DNA of 34,012 nucleotides from Chloroflexota bacterium (GTDB taxonomy: Bacteria > Chloroflexota > Dormibacteria > CF-121), in contig VBID01000133.1 of the NCBI GenBank assembly GCA_005880615.1, positions 1 to 34,012 of the forward strand. Direction: 5' to 3'. The position numbers and the translations under genes are program-made. The notes under the pieces were generated by a model. It worked only from the letters and a program-made list of their open reading frames with translations, made no database searches and was not told the DNA's origin. Shown piece after piece: positions 6,997 through 13,148 of this stretch. How positions within the stretch are numbered: the stretch's first letter is position 1; each line of letters opens with the position of its first letter.

Positions 6997-7406
6997 TGCC
7001 GGAGCCATTGACCGACAAGATGACGGCGTTCCTGAATGAGGTCTTTCCGGCGGTCATCGCCCTGAAGCGGCCAAACGGGTCGATCCAGGTCATCCCCGTC
7101 TGGTTCGAGTATCGGGACGGCTACTTCTGGTTGAACAGCGCGACCAGCCGGCGCTGGCCGCAGCATCTGCAAAAGGCCGGCGAGGTCGAAATGCTGCTGC
7201 TGGATCCCAAAGACATGTTCCGCTGGTTGAAGGTGCGCGGCCGGCTGGTGGAGACCACCACCAAGGGGGCCGCCGAACACATTGATCGTCTCTCGCTGCG
7301 CTACACCGGAAATCCCAAGTACCAGAGCTATCAGCCGGGCGAGCAGCGGATTACGTTGAAGGTCGAGCCCGTCCGGGTCAGTCCCTCTTGGGGGAGTTGG
7401 GAGTAG
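6996..7406 (+). CDS. PPOX-fold protein, probable F420-dependent (FDOR-B type), copy 1
   Basis: 136 aa from ATG 6996, which overlaps the permease TGA; an open frame continues further upstream but only within the permease. A split-barrel flavin-binding fold is indicated by VIPVWFEYRDGYFWLNSATSRRWPQHL and by WLKVRGRLVE, HIDRLSLRYTGNP and EQRITLKVEP. This pattern is that of the PPOX-class F420-dependent family in Actinobacteria and Chloroflexota. The reaction is unknown. The next gene is a clear paralogue. Confidence 0.8.
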   Translation: MPEPLTDKMTAFLNEVFPAVIALKRPNGSIQVIPVWFEYRDGYFWLNSATSRRWPQHLQKAGEVEMLLLDPKDMFRWLKVRGRLVETTTKGAAEHIDRLSLRYTGNPKYQSYQPGEQRITLKVEPVRVSPSWGSWE

Positions 7407-7422
7407 GACCATCGGCGTCGCG

Positions 7423-7809
7423 TTGAGCCCGCCCGCGCAGACCCTGCTCGCTCAGCCCTTCCTTGCCATCATCGGGACGAGGCGCGCTGACGGTTCCGTG
7501 CAGATGAATCCCGCCTGGTTCGAGTACCGGGACGGTTGCGTCTGGGTCAACAGCCACACCCGTCGCAGCTGGCCGCAGAACGTGTTGCGGGACAAGGCGA
7601 TGTCGTTGCTGGTGCTCGATCGGGATGATCCGGACCGCTGGGTGCGGATCGATGGGCGGCTGGTGGAGGCCAGCACGGTGGGGGCCGACGAGCACATCGA
7701 CCGGCTATCGAGACGCTACACCGGCAATCCGTTTCGGAAGCTGGAGCCAAACGAGCAGCGGATCATGTTCAAGATCGAGCCACTCCGGATCACGGGCGAG
7801 AACATCTGA
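7423..7809 (+). CDS. PPOX-fold protein, probable F420-dependent, copy 2
   Basis: 128 aa, aligned along its whole length with the preceding gene: AIIGTRRADGSVQMNPAWFEYRDG, RRSWPQNV, RWVRIDGRLVE, HIDRLSRRYTGNP and EQRIMFKIEPLRI. TTG 7423 is the assumed start because it gives the family's usual N-terminal length; no clear ribosome binding site precedes it. It is the product of a tandem duplication. The cofactor (F420, FMN or none) cannot be told from sequence alone. Confidence 0.75.
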   Translation: MSPPAQTLLAQPFLAIIGTRRADGSVQMNPAWFEYRDGCVWVNSHTRRSWPQNVLRDKAMSLLVLDRDDPDRWVRIDGRLVEASTVGADEHIDRLSRRYTGNPFRKLEPNEQRIMFKIEPLRITGENI

Positions 7810-7840
7810 CCGTCCCTCCCGCGTGAGCGCCAGCGAAAAT

Positions 7841-7877
7841 CTCCCTCCCCTGCGTGGAGGGTAGGGATGGGGTCTCG
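7841..7877. repeat. GGAGGG-type intergenic palindromic repeat, copy 2
   Basis: CTCCCTCC, loop, GGAGGGTAGGGATGGGG, then TCTCG shared with the copy at 20545. It lies between two convergent genes and could also stop transcription in both directions. Confidence 0.6.
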
Positions 7878-7904
7878 TCTTCTGAGAGCTCCCCGAATCG
7901 GCCG

Positions 7905-8063
7905 CTAGGCCTTCATAGTCCCGATGCGCATGCGGACCCGGCCCTCGATCTGCCCCAGCAGCCAGGCGGCGAACTGTTCGTGGGTGGGATGCTGCTCCTT
8001 GACCATCTCCAGGACCTCATCGTGGATCTGGGTCAGCATGTTGATGAAGGCGCCGTCGTCCAT
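7905..8063 (-). CDS. small uncharacterised protein, 52 aa
   Basis: ATG 8063 to TAG 7907-7905, preceded by CAGGAGGT five bases before the ATG, a strong ribosome binding site. The product is soluble and helical: MDDGAFINMLTQIHDEV near the start, then HPTHEQFAAWLLGQIEGRV and a basic tail. It has no family I recognise. Length, codon use and the ribosome binding site support a real gene that callers with a length cutoff would miss. Confidence 0.7.
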   Translation of the reverse strand: MDDGAFINMLTQIHDEVLEMVKEQHPTHEQFAAWLLGQIEGRVRMRIGTMKA

Positions 8064-8110
8064 CCCCCACCTCCTGAGCGGGCCCCGGGCCCCCTGAACT
8101 TGCCCTGATT

Positions 8111-8767
8111 CTAACGAGATCGCAAGGAGTTCTCGCCAAGGCGTGCGAGGTCGCTGATGCGGTCGAGGTGAATGTCAATCGCCGGGTCGCGGTCGTCCTC
8201 TCGGCCATACCGTCCCTGGCAGACGTGGACTGTTACTACGTCCGCGCCCAGCCTCCCCTTGACATCCGCCAGGATCGTGGCTTTGTCATCAACCAGTACG
8301 TACCGGTTGGCCGGAAAGCGCTTCCGCACCTCATCCAGGTGTTCCTGTTTGTGGCCATAAACCAGGACCTGGTCGTCGACCGCAGCCGCCAGCCCGGAGC
8401 GCGCGATCTTGGCCGGCTGCCAGAGCGGGTCGCCATCGGAGAGGATGGCCACGGCTCCCAGCGTCTTCATGTGCGCGATCGCCTCCAGCGCCCCGGGATA
8501 GAGCGTGCCAGTGAAGGGATACCCCATGACGAAAGCCGACAGGTGGGGGAAGTGGGGCTCTTCTGGGAAGGCCGAACGGAAGGACCTGAGGGTCTCCAGC
8601 AGGTCCACATAATCCAGGTCGCGGCGGACATCCTCATAGAGCTCCCAGAAACGCCGGCTGCGATCCGGGCCGATGAGCTTCTCGATGTGCTGCTCGAGGT
8701 CGGTCTTCACACGGTCGTTGTCGAGGAGCGTGTTGTCCACGTCGAGCCAGAAGGTCAGTCGTGCCAT
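8111..8767 (-). CDS. HAD-superfamily hydrolase
   Basis: 218 aa from ATG 8767 (GTG 8776 is an alternative). HAD motif I is DVDNTLLDND at the N-terminus with both aspartates; motif II is ILSDGDPLW; the Lys of motif III lies near YGHKQEHLD; motif IV is VLVDDKATI. A helical cap (about residues 20-85) makes it a type I enzyme. A phosphatase acting on a small phosphorylated metabolite is likely; the substrate is unknown. It is convergent with nothing and stands alone on the minus strand. Confidence 0.85.
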   Translation of the reverse strand: MARLTFWLDVDNTLLDNDRVKTDLEQHIEKLIGPDRSRRFWELYEDVRRDLDYVDLLETLRSFRSAFPEEPHFPHLSAFVMGYPFTGTLYPGALEAIAHMKTLGAVAILSDGDPLWQPAKIARSGLAAAVDDQVLVYGHKQEHLDEVRKRFPANRYVLVDDKATILADVKGRLGADVVTVHVCQGRYGREDDRDPAIDIHLDRISDLARLGENSLRSR

Positions 8768-8782
8768 TCCGGTCACCAGCTT

Positions 8783-8798
8783 AGCCCGGATTCGGGCT
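8783..8798. repeat. fused terminal repeats of the 180-bp element (scar)
   Basis: AGCCCGGATTCGGGCT is two element termini joined head to head with the interior missing, as after precise internal deletion. It sits just upstream of the HAD gene. A chance hairpin cannot be excluded. Confidence 0.35.
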
Positions 8799-8918
8799 AG
8801 CCCCGGGCCGTGCCGATCAACACAGGCGGTTCGTGCCGCGCGGCATAGCTGGCCGCTCGCCTCGGGGGCATAGTGGCGGCATTCAAAAGCACTTCACTGA
8901 GAAACGAGGAGGACTTCG

Positions 8919-9209
8919 ATGCAAGCGACCTACGAGCTCAAGCCGTTTCCGTTCCAGATCGTCGCCATCGTGTGCGCACTGCTGGCCGCTGTCATCATCG
9001 GCGCCGCGGGAGGGTACTGGCTGAAGGGCTTTGATCATCCGGGATCGGCCGCCGCGGCGACGGTGACGACGGATCGTCTGCCCTCGATGGTCGGCGAGAA
9101 TGCCAGCCAGACCACGGTGGCCGGGTCGGTGCCGCAAGCGAGCCTGGTCGGGGAGAACGGGCGGGTCCAGACGACCCCCGAGAAGCTGCGCGAGAGCCAC
9201 CGCCGCTAG
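8919..9209 (+). CDS. small membrane-anchored protein, 96 aa
   Basis: A short N-terminus (MQATYELKPFPF) leads into one membrane helix (QIVAIVCALLAAVIIGAAGGYWL), followed by about 60 polar residues likely outside the cell. GAGGAGG lies six bases before ATG 8919. GENASQTTV and GENGRVQTT look like an imperfect internal repeat. I do not recognise a family. A strong hairpin terminator follows. Confidence 0.7.
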   Translation: MQATYELKPFPFQIVAIVCALLAAVIIGAAGGYWLKGFDHPGSAAAATVTTDRLPSMVGENASQTTVAGSVPQASLVGENGRVQTTPEKLRESHRR

Positions 9210-9231
9210 GCGAACCGGCTCTGGGAAATGG

Positions 9232-9259
9232 TCCGGCCGAGGGAACGCCCTCGGCCGGA
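9232..9259. terminator. bidirectional hairpin terminator
   Basis: A perfect 12-bp stem, TCCGGCCGAGGG and CCCTCGGCCGGA with an AACG loop, lies between the convergent membrane-protein and cold-shock genes. There is no T-run, as is common in high-GC genomes. Confidence 0.75.
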
Positions 9260-9272
9260 TCGGTGTGCTCGG

Positions 9273-9476
9273 CTAGGCGGCGCGCACGCGGTTCGCGCGC
9301 GGACCCTTCTGGCTCTGCTCGATTTCGAAGGTCACGGCCTCGCCGCCACGGAGGCGATCAAAGTCGAGCGACTCCTCGACGCCGCTGCGATGGAAGAAGT
9401 ACTCTTTCCCGTCCTCGGCGGCGATGAAGCCAAAGCCGCGGTCGGTCACGACCTTCTTCACGGATCCCTTCGTCAT
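9273..9476 (-). CDS. cold-shock domain protein
   Basis: 67 aa, full length for the CspA family. RNA-binding motifs RNP1 (RGFGFIA) and RNP2 (EYFFHRS) are intact. It binds single-stranded RNA or DNA as a chaperone. The residue before RNP1 is D-R rather than the more usual K. AGGAG precedes ATG 9476 and is itself preceded by a large hairpin in the leader. Confidence 0.93.
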   Translation of the reverse strand: MTKGSVKKVVTDRGFGFIAAEDGKEYFFHRSGVEESLDFDRLRGGEAVTFEIEQSQKGPRANRVRAA

Positions 9477-9491
9477 GTCGTTGCTCTCCTG

Positions 9492-9544
9492 CTTCTCGAA
9501 CCAGATAGACCGAACGCTCGGCCTGTTCGAGAAGACAGAAAAGG
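9492..9544 (-). promoter_or_regulatory. structured leader hairpin of the cold-shock gene
   Basis: Arms CTTCTCGAAC (9544-9535 on the minus strand) and GTTCGAGAAG (9501-9492) pair perfectly over 10 bp, enclosing a smaller CCGA/TCGG hairpin (9510-9521). The 3' arm ends one base before the AGGAG ribosome binding site. Such a fold could tune translation with temperature, as in cspA leaders. Confidence 0.55.
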
Positions 9545-9582
9545 GCCGCGGCGATCATCCCCGGGAATTCCGAGGACGCCTC

Positions 9583-9588
9583 ACTCTA
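9583..9588 (-). promoter_or_regulatory. possible -10 of the cold-shock gene
   Basis: TAGAGT on the minus strand would give a leader of about 100 bases containing the hairpin. The rest of 9545-9813 shows no gene, tRNA or repeat that I can support. Confidence 0.35.
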
Positions 9589-9813
9589 CCAAATGGCGGC
9601 CCGGGACGGTGGGGGGTCAGATCGAAGCGGGGTTTGGGCCGGGGCCCCCGGGAGGGGAGAGGGGGCACCCTCGACCGGTGACACCGGCCCGCCCCGGAAT
9701 ATGGTTACCCCGTCAACCCGAGATCAAACCGGCGAGTCGAATCGACCACCCCTTGTCGCCAGGAACGGCCTCCCGATCACTGGGTGACGCGGGGGCCGGT
9801 GGAGCCGGCGGAC

Positions 9814-10656
9814 TTACGTCGAAGGGGCCTCCCGCTCCTTGGCCGCCAGGTTAGGCTGCGGGCGAACCCCGTAGATCCTGACCGGCTCGTCAAAGCCCTT
9901 CAGCTCCGCCACGCCCCGGTCCTCGAAGTCAAACCCCTTACCCAGGCAGACCTCCCGGACCGCGCTCGATACCAGGATCCCCCCGGCCCCGCCGGAGGCG
10001 CACAACCGGGCCGCCAGCTGCACCGCGGCGCCGAAGAGATCACCCTCCTCGGTCACCGGCTCTCCGCAGCTGACGCCGATCCGGAGCGTAAGCGCCTCGG
10101 TGGCCCCGGCGTTACGCTCGGCCACCCGAGTTTGGATTTCGACCGCGCATTGCACAGCCCGCTGGACGGAGGTGAAGGAGGCCATGATGCCGTCTCCCGT
10201 GTGCTTGACCTCCTGGCCGTCATGGGTGCCCAGCGCAGCCCGGACGATGGCATCATGTGCCCGCAGCAGGCCCATCACGCGGTTGTCGCCCATCCGCATG
10301 GTTAGAGCGGTGGAGCCGTGGATGTCGGTGAACAGGATGGCCCTGAAGGCGGTGTGGGCGAAGGCCTCGCCCGGGGCCGGCTCCAGGATCGCGCCCATGA
10401 ACGATCCCACCGAGCGCGCGTCCACGGGAATGATTCGAGAGCCGACCAGCCCATGCGAGTCCCGGTGGACGGCCTCCACGCTTAAGGGATCGGGGCCCTC
10501 CGCCAGGCAGAAGGCCGTTCCACGAGTGGGATCGAACCAGTAGGTGATGTACCGGACGCCGTACTGTTTCTCGATCTGCACGTCTTTGGCATGGGCGGCA
10601 GCCAGGTCCTCGGCGGTGACCCCGGGGATATCGTGGCGGTCCAGGTACAGGGGCAC
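9814..10656 (-). CDS. DUF4242 - class III adenylate/guanylate cyclase fusion
   Basis: 280 aa from GTG 10656, preferred over an upstream TTG because GGAGG lies four bases before it. Residues about 1-80 match DUF4242 (PLYLDRHDIPG, IEKQYGVRYITYWFDP, HGLVGSRIIPV), a small ferredoxin-like domain. Residues about 110-265 are a class III cyclase: FTDIHGST with metal-binding Asp, the EVKHTGDGIMASF segment with substrate Lys and second Asp, and VQLAARLCASGGAGGILVSS with the transition-state Arg. The usual Asn of VNxAAR is Gln here. It is soluble, with no membrane segment. Cyclic nucleotide production is likely but the base specificity is unclear. Confidence 0.85.
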   Translation of the reverse strand: MPLYLDRHDIPGVTAEDLAAAHAKDVQIEKQYGVRYITYWFDPTRGTAFCLAEGPDPLSVEAVHRDSHGLVGSRIIPVDARSVGSFMGAILEPAPGEAFAHTAFRAILFTDIHGSTALTMRMGDNRVMGLLRAHDAIVRAALGTHDGQEVKHTGDGIMASFTSVQRAVQCAVEIQTRVAERNAGATEALTLRIGVSCGEPVTEEGDLFGAAVQLAARLCASGGAGGILVSSAVREVCLGKGFDFEDRGVAELKGFDEPVRIYGVRPQPNLAAKEREAPST

Positions 10657-10808
10657 GCTACCTCCACCGGGGAGACGAAGGGGGTGGCTGGGCAATCGCC
10701 GGGTGGGCTGGCATCAAATCGGTATTGTGACGGGAATCACTCTCCGGTGCGGCAATCAGGCGCGCGTGGCCAGGCAGCCGACCTGGCCTGAATACAACCA
10801 CGGGACTC

Positions 10809-11543
10809 TCAGTACCAGTAGTTGGGACCCTCGGCAGAGGCGGAGCCCACCGGGGCGGGGAGATCGTGGGCCTCGCCCTTGGGGCCGGCCAGGGTGCGGA
10901 CCGCCTGCTCCACCCGGGCGACGAAGCTGTCGTAATCCTCTCCGTGGGACGGCAGGAGCGGGTCGCCGAAGGTCACGGTGGCCGAGCCCGGATGGGGCAT
11001 CCGGCGAAACCGGGGTAGCACCTCGTACAGGCCTTCGGTGTAGGCGGGGACGATGGACACGCCGGCATCGATGGCCAGGATGGCGGCGCCTTTCTTGAAC
11101 GTCCCGATGGCCCCGGTCACCGATAGGCGTCCCTCGGGGAAGATCACGACCGACCAGCGATCGGCGATCAACTCCTTGAGCCGATCCAGCGCCGGTCGAG
11201 CGCCGCCGCCGCGCGGAATCGGAAAGGCGTTGACCGTCACCTGGGCCAGCTTCGCCTCCCACTTGCGCTTGAAGATGGAGTCGGCCGCCACCACCACCAC
11301 CGACCGCTGCCGGTATTTGCGGGGCAGTGCCTGGACCATGACCACGCCGTCGAGGGCGCTGGCATGGTTGGACACGAAGATGGCCGGCCCCCGAAATCCC
11401 TTGATCCGCTCTTGCCCATGGACCTCGACGCGGCAGAACGCATTCAGGAGCGGAAAGATGATGACGTTCTGCAGCAGCGCCCGCGTCCGGCGGCCCCTCC
11501 GGGCCGCGGCCCACGCGGCAACATCCGCCGGCGCACTCACCAT
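10809..11543 (-). CDS. 1-acyl-glycerol-3-phosphate acyltransferase (PlsC family)
   Basis: 244 aa from ATG 11543, with GAGGGG about six bases upstream. The acyltransferase blocks are in order: NHASALD (the HX4D catalytic pair), the RGGGARP region, FPEGRLS (block III) and the VPAYTEG block. It transfers an acyl chain to lysophosphatidate in phospholipid synthesis at the inner membrane face. It is divergent from glpX. The C-terminus (SASAEGPNYWY) is unusual and Tyr-rich. Confidence 0.88.
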   Translation of the reverse strand: MVSAPADVAAWAAARRGRRTRALLQNVIIFPLLNAFCRVEVHGQERIKGFRGPAIFVSNHASALDGVVMVQALPRKYRQRSVVVVAADSIFKRKWEAKLAQVTVNAFPIPRGGGARPALDRLKELIADRWSVVIFPEGRLSVTGAIGTFKKGAAILAIDAGVSIVPAYTEGLYEVLPRFRRMPHPGSATVTFGDPLLPSHGEDYDSFVARVEQAVRTLAGPKGEAHDLPAPVGSASAEGPNYWY

Positions 11544-11630
11544 GCCCAACCCCTCGGCAGGTAAAGTAACAGAAGCGATCGACCCTGTTTGTGGGCCGGT
11601 CCGTGGACCCGGCGCGAAAGGAGCTACAAC

Positions 11631-12653
11631 GTGGCGAAAGCCCTGGCCTCGACCTCGCCGGAACCGCTGCCCGTTCACCGGAACCTGGCCCTGGACCTGG
11701 TGCGGGTGACCGAGGCCGCCGCCCTGGCCAGCGGCGCCTGGATGGGACGGGGCGACAAGAACTCGGCCGACGGGGCCGCCGTGGACGCCATGCGGCGGGT
11801 GCTCCAGCGCATGGAGATGGACGGCGTGGTCGTCATCGGCGAGGGCGAGAAGGACGAGGCGCCCATGCTCTACATTGGCGAGCGGCTGGGCACCGGCGAC
11901 CCGCCCGAGGTCGACATTGCGGTCGACCCGATCGATGGCACCACATTGCTCTCTAAGGGCCTGCTGAACGCCATCTCCACCATCGCCCTGGCCGGCGGCC
12001 GCGGGTCGCTCTACGACGCCAAGCATGTCTCGTACATGCACAAGCTGGCCGTGGGCGCCGAGGCGGCGGGATCGGTGAACATCAACGATCCGGTGGCGGC
12101 CAATCTACAGCGCATCGCGCGCGCCAAGCGGATGCGCGTGAGCAACCTGACCGTAGTCATCCTGGACCGCCCGCGGCATGAGGAGCTGATCAAAGAGGTC
12201 CGCGAGACGGGCGCCCGGATCAAGCTGATCAGCGACGGCGACATCGCCGGGGCGCTGATGACCGCCATCGAGGGCACCGGGCTGGACGTGCTGATGGGCA
12301 TCGGCGGCGCCCCGGAGGCGGTGACGGCCGCCTGCGCCCTCAAATGCCTGGGCGGGGAGATCCAGTGCAAGCTCTATCCCAAGACGGACCAAGAGCGGAC
12401 CCGTGCCCTTGAGATGGGGGCGGATTTTGACCAGGTACTCACCATCGATGACCTGGTGCGCAGCGATGACGTGTTCTTCGCCGCGACTGGGATCACCGAC
12501 GGTGAAGTCCTGACGGGCGTGAAATACCACACCAACTGGGCCGAGACCGAATCTCTGGTCACCCGCAGCCGTTCCGGCACCGTGCGCCGGATCCAGGCCC
12601 GCCATCACTGGGCGTACAAACAGCGGGAGTGGCTGGGTTTGCCGGAGGGGTAG
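11631..12653 (+). CDS. glpX: fructose-1,6-bisphosphatase class II
   Basis: 340 aa from GTG 11631, where AAAGGAG lies seven bases upstream; a longer upstream frame lacks a ribosome binding site. Motifs: GRGDKNSADGAAVDAMR, GEGEKDEAPML (metal ligands), VDPIDGTT, and the GIGGAPEAV segment. It hydrolyses fructose 1,6-bisphosphate in gluconeogenesis, and in some bacteria also sedoheptulose bisphosphate. Length is normal for GlpX. Two nested copies of the 180-bp element follow directly after the stop. Confidence 0.95.
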   Translation: MAKALASTSPEPLPVHRNLALDLVRVTEAAALASGAWMGRGDKNSADGAAVDAMRRVLQRMEMDGVVVIGEGEKDEAPMLYIGERLGTGDPPEVDIAVDPIDGTTLLSKGLLNAISTIALAGGRGSLYDAKHVSYMHKLAVGAEAAGSVNINDPVAANLQRIARAKRMRVSNLTVVILDRPRHEELIKEVRETGARIKLISDGDIAGALMTAIEGTGLDVLMGIGGAPEAVTAACALKCLGGEIQCKLYPKTDQERTRALEMGADFDQVLTIDDLVRSDDVFFAATGITDGEVLTGVKYHTNWAETESLVTRSRSGTVRRIQARHHWAYKQREWLGLPEG

Positions 12654-12654
12654 C

Positions 12655-13014
12655 CTTAGCCCGAATCCACCGAGTCGAACTTGCACATTGGGTGCGGGGC
12701 GAGCGAGCGGGGTGTCGTCTCCTGCGCGCAGTCAGTTACGCACCGACGGGTGCGCGCCTTCCCGTGCTCGTCGCCTCCCAAAGCCCGAATCCACCGGCTC
12801 GGGCTGGCATCTCGGGCGCGGATGCGGCCGATCCGGGCGTCGTCTGCTCCGCGCCTCGCTCACGTACCGACGGGTACGCTCGCTTCGGTGCTCGTCGCCT
12901 CCTTCGGCTCGGCACGCCCCGCATCCCGATCTGCGGCGTCCGACCGGTAGATCCGGGCTGGCGCTCATCTCGCCGCGCATCCCAATCGGCGTCGTCCGAT
13001 CGGTGGACCCGGGC
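12655..13014 (+). repeat. 180-bp terminal-inverted-repeat element, copy A (split by copy B)
   Basis: The left part (12655-12781) starts AGCCCGAATCCACCG and the right part (12960-13014) ends CGGTGGACCCGGGC. Together they give about 182 bp, the size of the other copies, and match copy D in order, so copy B was inserted into copy A. The apical stem CGCACC/GGTGCG with a GACG loop is intact. Open frames through here are by-products of GC richness. Confidence 0.8.
12782..12959 (+). repeat. 180-bp terminal-inverted-repeat element, copy B (nested)
   Basis: 178 bp, from AGCCCGAATCCACCG to GGTAGATCCGGGCT. The apical stem is CGTACC/GGTACG: relative to copies A and D, both sides of one base pair have changed together. 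The middle stem GGATGCG/CGCATCC is kept. Confidence 0.85.
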
Positions 13015-13028
13015 ATAAAAAGACGAGA

Positions 13029-13056
13029 GCGGCGGGACATCACGTTGTCCCACCGC
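13029..13056. terminator. hairpin terminator between convergent genes
   Basis: GCGGCGGGACA and TGTCCCACCGC pair with one mismatch around a six-base loop. It lies between glpX/repeat copies and the FtsH-like gene on the other strand. Confidence 0.55.
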
Positions 13057-13067
13057 CCGAAGAGGGG

Positions 13068-13148
13068 ATGCCCGACATATACCCCGAGACCGGCAAAAAA
13101 ATCAGCAATTATCGCTGGAGGCTGGCCCGGATCCTGGGCACTGCCTAG
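13068..13148 (+). CDS. possible 26-aa basic micropeptide
   Basis: ATG 13068 to TAG 13146-13148, beginning MPDIYPETGKK and ending RLARILGTA. GAGGGG abuts the ATG, which is too close for a normal ribosome binding site. Its stop overlaps the stop of the FtsH-like gene on the other strand. AT-richer than its surroundings. Weakly supported. Confidence 0.2.
   Translation: MPDIYPETGKKISNYRWRLARILGTA

Noticed and set aside
5878-7008. Long minus-strand open frame (about 376 codons) opposite the ABC-2 permease
   Set aside because: It is a shadow of high third-position GC in the permease; the product is His/Asp/Gln/Arg-rich without domain features, whereas the plus-strand protein has clear membrane helices.
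8774-8776. GTG 8776 as the start of the HAD hydrolase
   Set aside because: It sits one base after a TAAGCT box and adds only three residues; ATG 8767 is the more likely start, though not proven.
9590-9780. Possible tRNA or other structured RNA in the GC-rich gap
   Set aside because: No T-loop, anticodon arm or acceptor stem could be built on either strand.
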